Shown: piece by piece, positions 7,496-16,878 of the stretch
How positions within the stretch are numbered: the stretch's first letter is position 1
How the letters are laid out: the number at the start of each line of letters is the position of its first letter
DNA from: CAVYUC01 sp963783085
GTDB lineage: Bacteria; Bacteroidota; Bacteroidia; Bacteroidales; Prolixibacteraceae
Direction of reading: 5' to 3'
Assembly (NCBI GenBank): GCA_963783085.1
Contig: CAWAMJ010000018.1
Coordinates: forward strand, 9,926-73,925
DNA length: 64,000 nt
Translations under genes and position numbers: made by a program
Notes under the pieces: generated by a model
The model's database searches: none
Seen by the model: only the letters and a program-made list of their open reading frames with translations
What the model was told of the DNA's origin: nothing

Positions 7496-8647
7496 TTATT
7501 TTTGCTTTATTTCGTGCAGTTTTCCGCTGAAAAGTGGATATGCAGAAAATGCGCAACGCAGCGTGCCGTTATAAAGTTCCATTTTACTGGCTGGTTTTAA
7601 ACCAACATGTTTCAGGTATTCCGTGGATGAAGATAAAATCCAGGCAATGTTTCCATGAAACTGATGTTTTAACCGTTCGCCAATAAGCGAGTAAAGTCCG
7701 GCTAAATCATTTAATTTCAGCCGTTCCCCGTACGGTGGGTTTATAACAATAGTGGCATTTTGAAGTGGAATATCCAAATCTTTAAAATTACTGGTTTTAA
7801 ACTGAATCTTGCGAAATACCAACGCGCGCCGTGCATTGGTCTGGGCATTGAGGACGTTTTCGGCCGATATATCTGACGCAAAAATGCGTTGTGTAAAATC
7901 TTTTGTTTGATTTTCTGATTTTATCCGTTCAAAAAGTGGCTGGTTAAAGTCGGGCCAATTAAAAAAAGAGAAATTCTTTCTGAATTTTCCCGCAGGAATA
8001 TTTTGCGCAATAAAAGCAGCTTCAATAGGAAGTGTTCCTGATCCGCACATCGGGTCAAGAAAATCGCTTTGACCGCTCCAACCGGTCAGTAATATCATTC
8101 CAGCCGCCAAAACTTCATTTAACGGAGCATCGCCTTGTTTTATGCGATAACCTCTTTTGTGCAACGATTCACCCGAACTGTCGAGAGATACAGTACAGTT
8201 ATTTTTATAAATATGCACATCAATGTATATATCAGGATGTTGCGTATCAACATTTGGCCTTTTTGATATTTTTTCACGAAAGTAATCTGCAAGTGCATCT
8301 TTCAATTTCAGAGAAGAAAACATCGAGTTCTTAAAATCTCCGGAATACATCACCGTGCTGTTCACCACGAAATTTTGATCGACGTTCATGAATTCTATCC
8401 AGTTGATGTTTTTACACTTCAGATAAAACTCATCCGGGTTATTAAATTGAAAAGTTTTGATTTCCTTGAGTACGCGCAATGCAGTCCGTAAAAAATAGTT
8501 CGATCGGTAAATCACCTCAAGATTACCTTCATAAAAAACTGCTCTCCTGCCCTGCCTGATGTTTTTTCCACCTATCCTTTTTATTTCTTCTGCCAAAACC
8601 GGTTCAAGCCCGGAAAATGTTTTCGCTGTTAACTTATATGCTTCCAA
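7496..8647 (-). CDS. THUMP-domain class I rRNA methyltransferase (RlmL/RlmK-N family)
   Basis: A 383-residue RNA N2-guanine methyltransferase similar to the m2G2445-forming half of RlmL. An N-terminal ferredoxin-like/THUMP region (about 1-155) is followed by a Rossmann domain with the SAM-binding motif DPMCGSGTLPIEAA (about 203-216) and the NPPYGERL catalytic motif (about 303-310) expected for base N-methylation. It lacks the second (RlmK) methyltransferase domain of the enterobacterial fusion, as is normal for Bacteroidota. It lies 17 bases after the serine acetyltransferase gene and is convergent with the peptide gene at 7314. Confidence 0.9.
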   Translation of the reverse strand: MEAYKLTAKTFSGLEPVLAEEIKRIGGKNIRQGRRAVFYEGNLEVIYRSNYFLRTALRVLKEIKTFQFNNPDEFYLKCKNINWIEFMNVDQNFVVNSTVMYSGDFKNSMFSSLKLKDALADYFREKISKRPNVDTQHPDIYIDVHIYKNNCTVSLDSSGESLHKRGYRIKQGDAPLNEVLAAGMILLTGWSGQSDFLDPMCGSGTLPIEAAFIAQNIPAGKFRKNFSFFNWPDFNQPLFERIKSENQTKDFTQRIFASDISAENVLNAQTNARRALVFRKIQFKTSNFKDLDIPLQNATIVINPPYGERLKLNDLAGLYSLIGERLKHQFHGNIAWILSSSTEYLKHVGLKPASKMELYNGTLRCAFSAYPLFSGKLHEIKQK

Positions 8648-8664
8648 TTTAAAAAATTTTCAAA

Positions 8665-9591
8665 TTAAATTCCTAATCCATCTACAAACGTAGTTTCACG
8701 TGGTTTGGTCTGTACAATTCTCGAATTTGGCGGAACATCCTGAGTCAGCCACACGTTTCCACCGATAACCGAGCCTGCACCAATCGTGATCCTTCCCAAA
8801 ACCGTTGCGCCGGAATAAATCACTACATCGTCCTCCACAATAGGGTGCCTCGGAATTCCTTTAATTGGATTGCCATTTTCATCCAATGGAAAACTTTTCG
8901 CGCCAAGCGTCACTCCCTGATAAATTTTCACATTGTTGCCAATAATGGAGGTAGAACCAATTACAACGCCTGTTCCGTGGTCGATGGTAAAACTTTCACC
9001 AATTTCAGCACGCGGATGTATATCGATTCCGGTTTCGCTGTGCGCCATTTCAGTAATATAGCGCGGAACCAGCGGAACTTCGAGTTGAAATAATTTGTGT
9101 GCTATGCGGTAATTGGTAATCGCATGTATCCCCGGATAACAGAATATTACTTCACCCAAATTACGTGCAGCCGGATCGTTTAAATAAGTAGCATTGACGT
9201 CGGCAACCAATTTACGTCGTATTTCGGGCAAATATTCTATAAATTCCATAGCAGCATTTTCTGCCTTGCCCGAATGTATCCTGACTTTATCTTCATGAGG
9301 ATCCTGACATTCGAAACACATTCCGGCTAATATCTGCCCACTCAACAATTCATGGAGTTCGTCAACATAAACTCCCATGTAATGCCGCGTTGTATTTGGC
9401 CGGAGCGTAGTATTGCCAAAGTACCCGGGAAAAAGAATCTCCCTGATCAATGCGGTAATTTTGCGCATTTTTGAAATCGACGGAAGTGGTTCGCCCAAAC
9501 GGTGTTCGTGGCAAACCAGGTCGTAAGAATCAGGATCACTTAATTGCTCAACTGTTCGGGCTACTTTTTCTTCAAATTCTTTAACAGTCAT
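8665..9591 (-). CDS. cysE: Serine O-acetyltransferase
   Basis: Acetylates L-serine with acetyl-CoA, the first committed step of cysteine synthesis. The 308-residue protein has a helical N-terminal domain and a left-handed beta-helix made of hexapeptide repeats (about residues 190-290). It carries the conserved GIDIHPRAEIG, IDHGTGVVIG and GVTLGAKSF segments, with the catalytic His in the DHGTG motif. The C-terminal tail is longer than a minimal hexapeptide enzyme and ends in FVDGLGI, like the EpsC form found in Bacteroides. No cysteine synthase is adjacent. Start ATG 9591 lies 68 bases after the NadR-like gene, with a small hairpin between them. Confidence 0.93.
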   Translation of the reverse strand: MTVKEFEEKVARTVEQLSDPDSYDLVCHEHRLGEPLPSISKMRKITALIREILFPGYFGNTTLRPNTTRHYMGVYVDELHELLSGQILAGMCFECQDPHEDKVRIHSGKAENAAMEFIEYLPEIRRKLVADVNATYLNDPAARNLGEVIFCYPGIHAITNYRIAHKLFQLEVPLVPRYITEMAHSETGIDIHPRAEIGESFTIDHGTGVVIGSTSIIGNNVKIYQGVTLGAKSFPLDENGNPIKGIPRHPIVEDDVVIYSGATVLGRITIGAGSVIGGNVWLTQDVPPNSRIVQTKPRETTFVDGLGI

Positions 9592-9626
9592 TTTATTTCT
9601 TTTAGAATTGAAATTTACGTTATTCT

Positions 9627-9647
9627 ATCAGGTTTAAAACACCTGAT
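9627..9647. other. Small hairpin between the nadR-like gene and cysE
   Basis: ATCAGGT (9627-9633) and ACCTGAT (9641-9647) form a 7-bp stem around TTAAAAC. There is no clear T-tract, so it may be an mRNA processing or stabilising structure rather than a terminator. Confidence 0.4.
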
Positions 9648-9659
9648 TTACCGGTTGGT

Positions 9660-10187
9660 TTATTTTTCTTTCAACCGTTCGATAATTTTTAATGCATTTG
9701 AAAAACGGTCCGTACCGGTACCTTCAACCATTTCAAATTTAAAATTAAATGCTTTGATATTATCGATATATAAATTCTGCAACACCAATCGTTGTTTCCC
9801 ACCGTTTTCGCGCACAGGATCTGACTGCCATGGAATATCGGTGTTACAAACCAGAAACAAATCGATGGGCGTATTTCTTATTTCATCTTCGAGCCAGACC
9901 GGCACTTTTTTAAAAACAACTTCGAACCAGACTTTTGTAATAATCAACCAGGTATCTGCAAATACAAATGAAGAATCGCAATTTTTTAACGAATTTAATT
10001 GTTTAACCTGAATTTCGGCAATTTTCTCAACGTCCTGATAATTGTATTTTCGGTTTAAATTTTGGATATATTCGCGGGCATATTCCGGAATATACGGCGC
10101 ATCGAATTTTCCGGCCAGCCATTGCGTCAGTTCGCTTTTCCCTGTTGATTCAGCTCCGGTTACAACAACTATTTTAGGCATTTTCAA
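9660..10187 (-). CDS. NadR-type ATPase, probable ribosylnicotinamide kinase
   Basis: A 175-residue P-loop protein (AAA_28 / NadR C-terminal family). The Walker A motif GAESTGKS is at residues 11-18, followed by the family pattern PEYAREYI and a Walker B-like FADTWLI. It probably phosphorylates imported nicotinamide riboside to NMN. The nucleotidyltransferase and helix-turn-helix domains of enterobacterial NadR are absent; this short form is common in Bacteroidota. It overlaps pnuC by 14 bases, so transporter and kinase are co-translated, consistent with NAD salvage by metabolic trapping. Confidence 0.85.
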   Translation of the reverse strand: MKMPKIVVVTGAESTGKSELTQWLAGKFDAPYIPEYAREYIQNLNRKYNYQDVEKIAEIQVKQLNSLKNCDSSFVFADTWLIITKVWFEVVFKKVPVWLEDEIRNTPIDLFLVCNTDIPWQSDPVRENGGKQRLVLQNLYIDNIKAFNFKFEMVEGTGTDRFSNALKIIERLKEK

Positions 10188-10791
10188 AGTGTTTTTGTAA
10201 ATCTTTTTTCCATTCGGAGTAACCTGCCACAGCCATTACTGTGTACACTAAAAATAAAACAACCGTTGGCCAAAGGTTTTTGTATACGTACAATCCTGCT
10301 GAAACAAAATCAACAAATATCCAAATCAACCAATGTTCCAGATATTTTTTCGCCAGCATCCAGGTAGCTACAATGCTAAGTGCGGTGGTAAGCGAATCCA
10401 TAAAGGGCACATCGGAATCGGTGAATTTCAGTAAAATAAAAAGTAGAAATAAATAGATTATTACTGTAAATGCCGCTAATTTAAAAAACAACAGTTTTGG
10501 CGTATTTTTTACCGGGACGTCGTGTTCTTTATTGCTATTTTTCGAATTGTTCCCTTTCAGCCAGTAATACCATCCGTAAATACTGATGATAACGTAGTAA
10601 ACCTGGAGCCCCATATCTGCATAGAATTTTGTCCGGAAAAACACGTACGTGTATATCAGCGAGGTAAGCAGCCCGGTTGGCCAGGTTAAAATGTTCTGTC
10701 GGATTGAAAAAAAAATGTATAACAAACCAAGAATGGCCCCCAGCAACTCTGCTTTATTGCCAGCGAACCATTCGAATATAATGTTGTTCAT
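10174..10791 (-). CDS. pnuC: Nicotinamide riboside transporter PnuC
   Basis: A 205-residue integral membrane protein with about seven hydrophobic helices. The conserved motif NILTWPTGL in the first half and WMLAKKYLEHWLIWI in the second are typical of PnuC facilitators of the SWEET-like fold. It lies 6 bases after the ctpA-like gene and overlaps the NadR-like kinase, giving an NAD-precursor salvage pair. A hydrophilic insert of about 20 residues (GNNSKNSNKEHD...) lies in the middle loop. The start ATG at 10791 gives the expected length. Confidence 0.9.
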   Translation of the reverse strand: MNNIIFEWFAGNKAELLGAILGLLYIFFSIRQNILTWPTGLLTSLIYTYVFFRTKFYADMGLQVYYVIISIYGWYYWLKGNNSKNSNKEHDVPVKNTPKLLFFKLAAFTVIIYLFLLFILLKFTDSDVPFMDSLTTALSIVATWMLAKKYLEHWLIWIFVDFVSAGLYVYKNLWPTVVLFLVYTVMAVAGYSEWKKDLQKHFENA

Positions 10792-10797
10792 GCTTTT

Positions 10798-12426
10798 CTA
10801 ATCCGCTGAAACCAATAGTTCGTTGTATTCCTGCTGGTCCTCAAGAACCTGAAGCGCTTTTTTAATGGCATCGTCATCTTCGTAAAATATTTTGTAGAAG
10901 TCATTTCGGGAATAGATGTCTCTCGCGATTAACGCTTTAATTTCGCGCTTCATATCGCCAACTGTAAAACTCAGGCTCTCTTCATCTTTTTCTATTCCTT
11001 CTTTTTCACCATTTGCCACCACCGCGCTTATCATTTCAGGAGTTATCTCAAAATTATTTCTGAAACTTTCGAACAGGGGATATTTGTTTTTCAATTCATC
11101 ACGGTGAACATCGACATAATTTAATGCAAAATTATAAACGACATTGTTTCTTCTTAACCGGTTGTAATATTTGTAATAGCTCGATGTGTCCATCGGGACG
11201 AAAATATCGGGCATGATTCCGCCGCCGCCAAATACCGTTCTTTTGTTTAACAATGTTTTATATTTTAAAGAATCGGCAAAAACGATGCTGTCTTCGCTGA
11301 ACATTTCCCCGTGGCTTAACCTTTTCTGGTAATCCAGTCTATAATCTTCAATTCCCTCTTCATAAGGTTTTTGAATGCAACGTCCGCTGGGCGTATAATA
11401 ATGTGCCGTGGTAAGTCGTACCATCGATCCATCGGTTAAGAAAAAGGGTTTTTGTACCAATCCTTTTCCATACGAACGGCGGCCTATAATCAATCCACGA
11501 TCCCAGTCCTGAATAGCTCCAGCCACAATTTCACTTGCCGAAGCCGATGACTCATCCACCAAAACAACCAGATTTCCGTTTTCGAAATTTCCTATGGAGG
11601 TGGCATCATATTCATGCTGAGGTTCGTTGGTTCCGTCGGTGTATACAACCAGCCGGTTATCCTGTAAAAACTGGTCGGCGATTTCAATGGCTGTTTTTAA
11701 ATAGCCACCGCCATTTCCGCGTAAATCAAGAACCAGGTTTTTTAAATTTTTCTGTTTCAAATCATTAATTGCATCAACGAATTCGTCATTTGTGGTTGCC
11801 GAAAACTTATTCAATTTGATGTATCCCGTCGATTCATCGAGCATGTAAGAAGCATCGAGGCTGTAAATCGGAATTTTATCGCGGACAATCTTAAAATCCA
11901 GAATTTCGTCCACGTTGCGGCGCAGGACTTTCACTTCTACTTCAGAACCTTTTTTTCCTCTGAGGAGATCGAAAACATCGCTGTTTTTCAATCCCGTACC
12001 TGCAATGTTTTCACCGTCAACTTCGATAATACGGTCGCCGGATCGCAGTCCCACTTTCTCCGACGGCCCGCCCGGAATGGTGGAAGTAACCAGCAACGTA
12101 TCTTTAAAAATATTAAATGTAACTCCAACGCCTTCAAAATTACCCTTTAAGGGTTCGTTCATTTTCTTCACTTCTTCTTTCGAAATATAAACCGAATGCG
12201 GATCGAGTTCGCTCAGCATGCTGACAATCGCTTTTTCGGTTAATTTGTCAACATTTACGGTATCTACATAATAGCCATCAATTAAACGCAACAATCGTCC
12301 GAATTTCAGTTGATTTTCCTGAACATTTTCCTGTGCATGAACAGCTGCCGTTGGTAATCCGGTCAGAAATGCCAGCAAAAGAAAAAGGATGTTTATTTTA
12401 ATTATTTTCTGTGAATTAATCTGCAT
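10798..12426 (-). CDS. S41 family C-terminal processing peptidase (CtpA/Prc type)
   Basis: A 542-residue exported serine protease. It has an N-terminal signal peptide ending near VHAQ, a PDZ domain (about 90-170, with the GLRSGDRIIEVDG carboxylate-binding region) and an S41 catalytic core. The nucleophile lies in DESSASASEIVAG (about residue 291) and the general-base lysine in SYGKGLVQ (about 321). A long C-terminal helical extension follows. These enzymes trim C-termini of periplasmic proteins and peptidoglycan hydrolases. It is the first gene of a ctpA-pnuC-nadR run. Confidence 0.93.
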   Translation of the reverse strand: MQINSQKIIKINILFLLLAFLTGLPTAAVHAQENVQENQLKFGRLLRLIDGYYVDTVNVDKLTEKAIVSMLSELDPHSVYISKEEVKKMNEPLKGNFEGVGVTFNIFKDTLLVTSTIPGGPSEKVGLRSGDRIIEVDGENIAGTGLKNSDVFDLLRGKKGSEVEVKVLRRNVDEILDFKIVRDKIPIYSLDASYMLDESTGYIKLNKFSATTNDEFVDAINDLKQKNLKNLVLDLRGNGGGYLKTAIEIADQFLQDNRLVVYTDGTNEPQHEYDATSIGNFENGNLVVLVDESSASASEIVAGAIQDWDRGLIIGRRSYGKGLVQKPFFLTDGSMVRLTTAHYYTPSGRCIQKPYEEGIEDYRLDYQKRLSHGEMFSEDSIVFADSLKYKTLLNKRTVFGGGGIMPDIFVPMDTSSYYKYYNRLRRNNVVYNFALNYVDVHRDELKNKYPLFESFRNNFEITPEMISAVVANGEKEGIEKDEESLSFTVGDMKREIKALIARDIYSRNDFYKIFYEDDDAIKKALQVLEDQQEYNELLVSAD

Positions 12427-12535
12427 ATCAATTTTAATTTATTGTTCTTGTCTCTTCAGGTTTGAAACGTGTGCTTTGGGAATTTCCTGCCCGGTTTAAA
12501 TCGCCACAAACCAAAACCTGTAAAAAATAAAACGT

Positions 12536-14065
12536 TTATTCCCATTCAATTGTTGCCGGTGGTTTTGAACTAATATCATATACAACACGGTTCACCCCTT
12601 TTACTTTGTTTATGATTTCATTCGACATTTTCGCCAAAAAATCGTAAGGCAAATGAACCCAGTCGGCAGTCATTCCATCGGTAGAAGCAACAGCACGCAG
12701 TGCAACCGTATTTTCGTAGGTTCGTTCATCGCCCATAACACCTACCGATTGAACTGGAAGCAGTATTACCCCTGCTTGCCAGACTTTGTCATACAATCCC
12801 CAATTCTTTAATCCTGCAATAAAAATATCATCGGCTTCCTGAAGCATTCTGACTTTTTCGGGGGTAACTTCGCCCAAAATGCGGATTCCTAGCCCTGGTC
12901 CCGGAAAAGGGTGACGGCCAAGTAATTCCGGTTTAATACCCAATGTTTTTCCTACTCGTCGAACTTCGTCTTTAAACAGCAGACGCAGCGGCTCCACCAC
13001 TTTCAGGTGCATTTTTTCGGGTAAACCGCCAACGTTATGGTGCGATTTAATGGTCGCAGAAGGTCCGTTCACTGAAACCGACTCAATTACATCCGGATAA
13101 ATGGTTCCCTGTGCCAGCCATTTTACACCCTTTATTTTATGGGCTTCTTCATCGAAAACCTCTATGAAATTCCGGCCAATTGCTTTTCGTTTCAATTCCG
13201 GATCGACAATCCCATTTAAATCGTTCCAGAACCGTTCCCTGGCGTTAACACCCAGCACATTCAGTCCCATGTCCTTGTATGAATGCAACACATTTTCGAA
13301 TTCATTTTTTCGGAGCAGCCCATTATCTACAAAAATACAGGTAAGATTTCTGCCGATGGCCTGATGAAGCAGAACCGCTGTAACGGAAGAATCTACGCCA
13401 CCGGACAAACCCAGCACCACTTTATCGTTTCCTAATTTTACGGCCAGTTCTTTAACGGTAGTTTCAACAAACGAAGCCGGAGTCCAGCTTTGATCGCAAC
13501 CGCAAATATCAACCACAAAATTTGAAAGCAACTGGTTCCCTTCGGTAGTATGATATACTTCCGGATGAAACTGAATGGCATAGGTTTCTTCATCGTCTAC
13601 TTTATATGCAGCATAATCCACGTCTTCGGTTGAAGCTACCACCTTGTAATTTTTCGGCAATTTTGCGATGGTGTCTCCATGCGACATCCACACCTGGGTA
13701 TGCAGGGTCATGTTTTTGAACAACTGACATCCGCTGTCCATAAATCCCAAATTTGCCCGGCCATATTCACGGGTGTTCGATGGTGCAACTTCGCCACCAA
13801 AGAAGTGGGCCATATATTGCGCACCGTAACAAATTCCCAATACCGGCAATTTCCCCTTTATTTCCGATAAATCAGGGCGCGGCGCGTTTTTGTCGCGAAC
13901 AGAATACGGACTTCCCGACAATACGACACCTTTCACCGATTCATCAATTTTGGGGTAATGATTGAATGGATGAATTTCGCAGTAAACGTTCAACTCGCGA
14001 ATTTTACGCCCGATTAACTGCGTGTATTGCGAACCGAAGTCGAGTATTAAAATTTTTTCCTGCAT
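12536..14065 (-). CDS. guaA: GMP synthase (glutamine-hydrolysing)
   Basis: Converts XMP to GMP using ATP and glutamine. The start is set at ATG 14065 (MQEKILILDFGSQY), giving 509 residues; an open extension upstream to 14128 is not conserved-looking. Glutaminase domain: nucleophile in GICYGAQYM and catalytic HPEVYHT. ATP pyrophosphatase domain: PP-loop LSGGVDSS. The C-terminal dimerisation domain ends with the invariant KPPATIEWE. A TAnnTTTG-type -7 box lies about 40 bases upstream of the start. Confidence 0.97.
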   Translation of the reverse strand: MQEKILILDFGSQYTQLIGRKIRELNVYCEIHPFNHYPKIDESVKGVVLSGSPYSVRDKNAPRPDLSEIKGKLPVLGICYGAQYMAHFFGGEVAPSNTREYGRANLGFMDSGCQLFKNMTLHTQVWMSHGDTIAKLPKNYKVVASTEDVDYAAYKVDDEETYAIQFHPEVYHTTEGNQLLSNFVVDICGCDQSWTPASFVETTVKELAVKLGNDKVVLGLSGGVDSSVTAVLLHQAIGRNLTCIFVDNGLLRKNEFENVLHSYKDMGLNVLGVNARERFWNDLNGIVDPELKRKAIGRNFIEVFDEEAHKIKGVKWLAQGTIYPDVIESVSVNGPSATIKSHHNVGGLPEKMHLKVVEPLRLLFKDEVRRVGKTLGIKPELLGRHPFPGPGLGIRILGEVTPEKVRMLQEADDIFIAGLKNWGLYDKVWQAGVILLPVQSVGVMGDERTYENTVALRAVASTDGMTADWVHLPYDFLAKMSNEIINKVKGVNRVVYDISSKPPATIEWE

Positions 14066-14105
14066 GAACTGTTTTTTAGGATATTGAAAGCAACCGTTTA
14101 AGCGG

Positions 14106-14113
14106 CAAAAGTA
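14106..14113 (-). promoter_or_regulatory. Bacteroidota -7 box upstream of guaA
   Basis: On the minus strand the sequence reads TACTTTTG, matching the TAnnTTTG consensus of the Bacteroidota housekeeping sigma factor. No good TTTG -33 box is seen at the expected distance, so the call rests on one box. A start here would give a leader of roughly 35 bases. Confidence 0.45.
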
Positions 14114-14282
14114 AGAATTACATAACAAAATTTTACCGGGATTCAGAGAAAAAGTCTAAGTTGTTAACATCAAAAGAAGCCTGCTGCCAAATAAACTGCA
14201 TATTATCAAAATTAAATTCGATAATAAACGTTAAGCAAGTGGTTGGCTTTTATTGTTATTTTTGAACCGGATTTTAAATGAA

Positions 14283-16739
14283 ATGCTGATGAGATTGATT
14301 CAATATGTGGTGGTTTTTCTGATTTTATTGCCGTTTTCGGATGTTGTTGTTGCGCAGCAACTGAAAGAAAATGAAATTGTGGTTATCGGTGGCGAAAAAT
14401 ATATTTTGCACCAGGTACGCACCGGAGAAACCGTTTATTCTATAACCCAAAAATTCAATATCGACAATTCAACGTTAATCGAAAATAATCCGGAAATTGC
14501 CGACGGGCTGAATATTGGTAAGATTTTAAAAATCCCTTACCGGGAAAATGCAAATCTGAACGAAATACCTGTATATCAAAAAGGCGATCCCGATCATTTT
14601 GAATATCACACCATTCATTCACGAACCGAAACCCCTTATTTTATTGCAAAAAAATATGGTATAACCGTGGAAGAGATTTATGCTTACAACCCGGAAATCA
14701 CGAAGTTTAAAAAAGGCACGAAACTGAGGATTCCAAGGTGGAATAAACCGACTGCGGGAAAAGTGGCGCAGGAAATACAACCGGAACAACCACAAATTCA
14801 GAATGATAAGAAAGAAAAAACAGAAACAAACGAAAAAAAAGACGAACTTGTTACACATGAAGTGCAGCCTGGCGAAACGCTTTTTTCTATTTCGCGAAAA
14901 TATGGAATTGCCGAAAGTGAAATACTGTTTCTGAACCCGGGAGCCAGAAAATTAACAGTGGGAAGCACCATTTATCTTCCGGCTGAAAAAGTAACTGAAG
15001 TTCAACGCGATGAACCAACTGCAAAAGCCGAACCACCGGGCAATTATTTTGAACATATCATTGAATCGGGGGAAACGTTGTGGGCAATTTCCCGAAAGTT
15101 CAACGTATCGGAAGAAGAATTAAAAAATATCAATCCTGTGTTGCGAACAGCATTCCCCGCAGGTGTTGTAATAAAAATTCCGGTTCAGGAGGAATCGGCT
15201 GTTGAGGCAAAACCCGTGAACGAAGATGCGTTTATAAAACACACTGTCAGAAAAGGTGAAACATTATACAGCCTGGCTTCAAAATACAATTTGAACATAC
15301 CTGAAATTGAAGAATACAATCCCGTCCTTCGCACACGAAATTTAATTGCCGGCGAAACATTGCTTATACCCAAAAAACCGGACAAAGAAATCGCAGATTT
15401 CATGCAAAACAAAGAAGTTGATTCTTTGATGGTTCCGCCTGATTATTTTAAAGTGGAAGTGCCGATGGTTATTCCTGAAAATTGTGAACCGGGACAAAAC
15501 CAGTGGGCGAAAAACGATTACTACGACGTGGCACTGTTCATTCCGTTGTTTTTGGAAGCTAACGATACGCTAAACAAAAAGCCACGCGAGCCGGAATTTA
15601 ATACCGATTCACTGCTGCTGGCAGGAGTTGTTTCAGAGAATGACACACTGGTTGAAAAAGACGAACCGGAAGATATGTTTTTCGGATTTTACCGGAACAC
15701 GCAGAATTACCTTCAATTTTATGAAGGAGTGTTGCTCGCGGTTGATTCCATGCAAAATGCCGGTATGCACGTTAGGCTGCATGTATTCGACACACAACAA
15801 AATCGCGATTCTGTGCAGAAGTTTATTTACGCTGATGATTTTCTGGAGACAGATTTAATCATCGGACCGGTTTTTCAGGAAGTTCAAGGGGATGTTGCCG
15901 ATATAGCAGCTAAAAATAACATTCCCATGATTTCGCCCCTTTCTGCAGAAAGCATTGAGACTGTGGACAATTCGCATTACTACCAGGTGAATCCCAATCG
16001 GGAATATCTTGCTGTTGAAACGGCTAATTTGGTGGCTGGCGAATATTTCAACAGTAATTTCATCGTCTTTAAAACAAACGATTATGAAGGAACTCCGGAA
16101 GGCAGGGTGGTTAACCTGATTCAGGAAAAACTCTACAATTCCGGTTTCATGGGAAAAGCGAACGGCGCCGATTTCAGGATTTACGATTTCGAGCACGAGG
16201 GTCCGTTCGGGTTGAGGAGAATTTTATCGCATGACAAGGAAAATGTGATCTATATTCCTTCGTCGGTGGTAGGTGAGTTGAGCGTGGCTGTTTCAAACAT
16301 AAACAACCTGGCTGATGAATATTCCATTACACTAATCGGTTCGAACCGCTTTCAGCAGTACGAAAGTATTGAACTGGAACAATTTCATAACTTAAAACTC
16401 AAGTTCGTAGCACCATACTGGGTAGATTACAATGATCCGGCAACAGTTGCTTTTTTCAAAAAGTTCAAGGATAATTTTTATACTGAACCAAATAATTTTG
16501 GGATGCAGGGTTATGATGTAGCATTTTATTTTTTAAATGCATTGTTTAACTATGGCCGCGATTTTAACAACTGTTTGCCATACCTGCAGGCCGATTTGAT
16601 TCAGGGAAATTACCAATTTGAAAAAATTTCGCCTTTTGGCGGGTATATGAATATAGGAGTTTCGGTGGTTTCCTATCAACGGAATTTCGATGTTGTCCGG
16701 GAAAGGGTGATTGGACAATATAAATTTGCACAAAAATAA
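14283..16739 (+). CDS. Exported multi-LysM protein with a periplasmic-binding-like C-terminal domain
   Basis: About 818 residues from ATG 14283 (ATG 14289 is also possible; earlier in-frame codons lie in the promoter region). A signal peptide is followed by five LysM peptidoglycan-binding repeats, with VRTGETVYSI, SRTETPYFIA, VQPGETLFSI, IESGETLWAI and VRKGETLYSL as their starts (roughly residues 40-370). The second lacks the usual GET glycine. The C-terminal ~400 residues resemble a type 1 periplasmic-binding fold (DLIIGPVFQEVQGDVADIA, then NIPMISPLSA). It probably binds the cell wall and a ligand or protein in the periplasm; a role in amino-acid uptake is not shown. Confidence 0.85.
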   Translation: MLMRLIQYVVVFLILLPFSDVVVAQQLKENEIVVIGGEKYILHQVRTGETVYSITQKFNIDNSTLIENNPEIADGLNIGKILKIPYRENANLNEIPVYQKGDPDHFEYHTIHSRTETPYFIAKKYGITVEEIYAYNPEITKFKKGTKLRIPRWNKPTAGKVAQEIQPEQPQIQNDKKEKTETNEKKDELVTHEVQPGETLFSISRKYGIAESEILFLNPGARKLTVGSTIYLPAEKVTEVQRDEPTAKAEPPGNYFEHIIESGETLWAISRKFNVSEEELKNINPVLRTAFPAGVVIKIPVQEESAVEAKPVNEDAFIKHTVRKGETLYSLASKYNLNIPEIEEYNPVLRTRNLIAGETLLIPKKPDKEIADFMQNKEVDSLMVPPDYFKVEVPMVIPENCEPGQNQWAKNDYYDVALFIPLFLEANDTLNKKPREPEFNTDSLLLAGVVSENDTLVEKDEPEDMFFGFYRNTQNYLQFYEGVLLAVDSMQNAGMHVRLHVFDTQQNRDSVQKFIYADDFLETDLIIGPVFQEVQGDVADIAAKNNIPMISPLSAESIETVDNSHYYQVNPNREYLAVETANLVAGEYFNSNFIVFKTNDYEGTPEGRVVNLIQEKLYNSGFMGKANGADFRIYDFEHEGPFGLRRILSHDKENVIYIPSSVVGELSVAVSNINNLADEYSITLIGSNRFQQYESIELEQFHNLKLKFVAPYWVDYNDPATVAFFKKFKDNFYTEPNNFGMQGYDVAFYFLNALFNYGRDFNNCLPYLQADLIQGNYQFEKISPFGGYMNIGVSVVSYQRNFDVVRERVIGQYKFAQK

Positions 16740-16788
16740 AAGGCAGCGTGCCTGTTCAGGAATAAGTGGCCGTTTAAACCGGCACGTC

Positions 16789-16837
16789 GAGCGAAGCCAA
16801 AACATCTTTTTGCCAAACGATTTCGTCGGCTTCGCTC
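16789..16837. repeat. REP-like palindromic element
   Basis: GAGCGAAGCC (16789-16798) and GGCTTCGCTC (16828-16837) are perfect 10-bp inverted arms. The outer flanks CGTC and AAAATGACG also mirror each other. This resembles the scattered CGTCATTTTGAGCGAAGCC repeats common between genes in Bacteroidota. It sits between two convergent genes, and no RAYT transposase is nearby. Confidence 0.65.
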
Positions 16838-16878
16838 AAAATGACGGTAAAAAAATTTTGAAACCAGTGACTTTTCGG

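Noticed and set aside
14253..14282. Upstream start for the LysM protein
   Set aside because: The upstream codons overlap a TATTTTTG -7-like box (14257-14264) and would place extra polar residues before the signal peptide.
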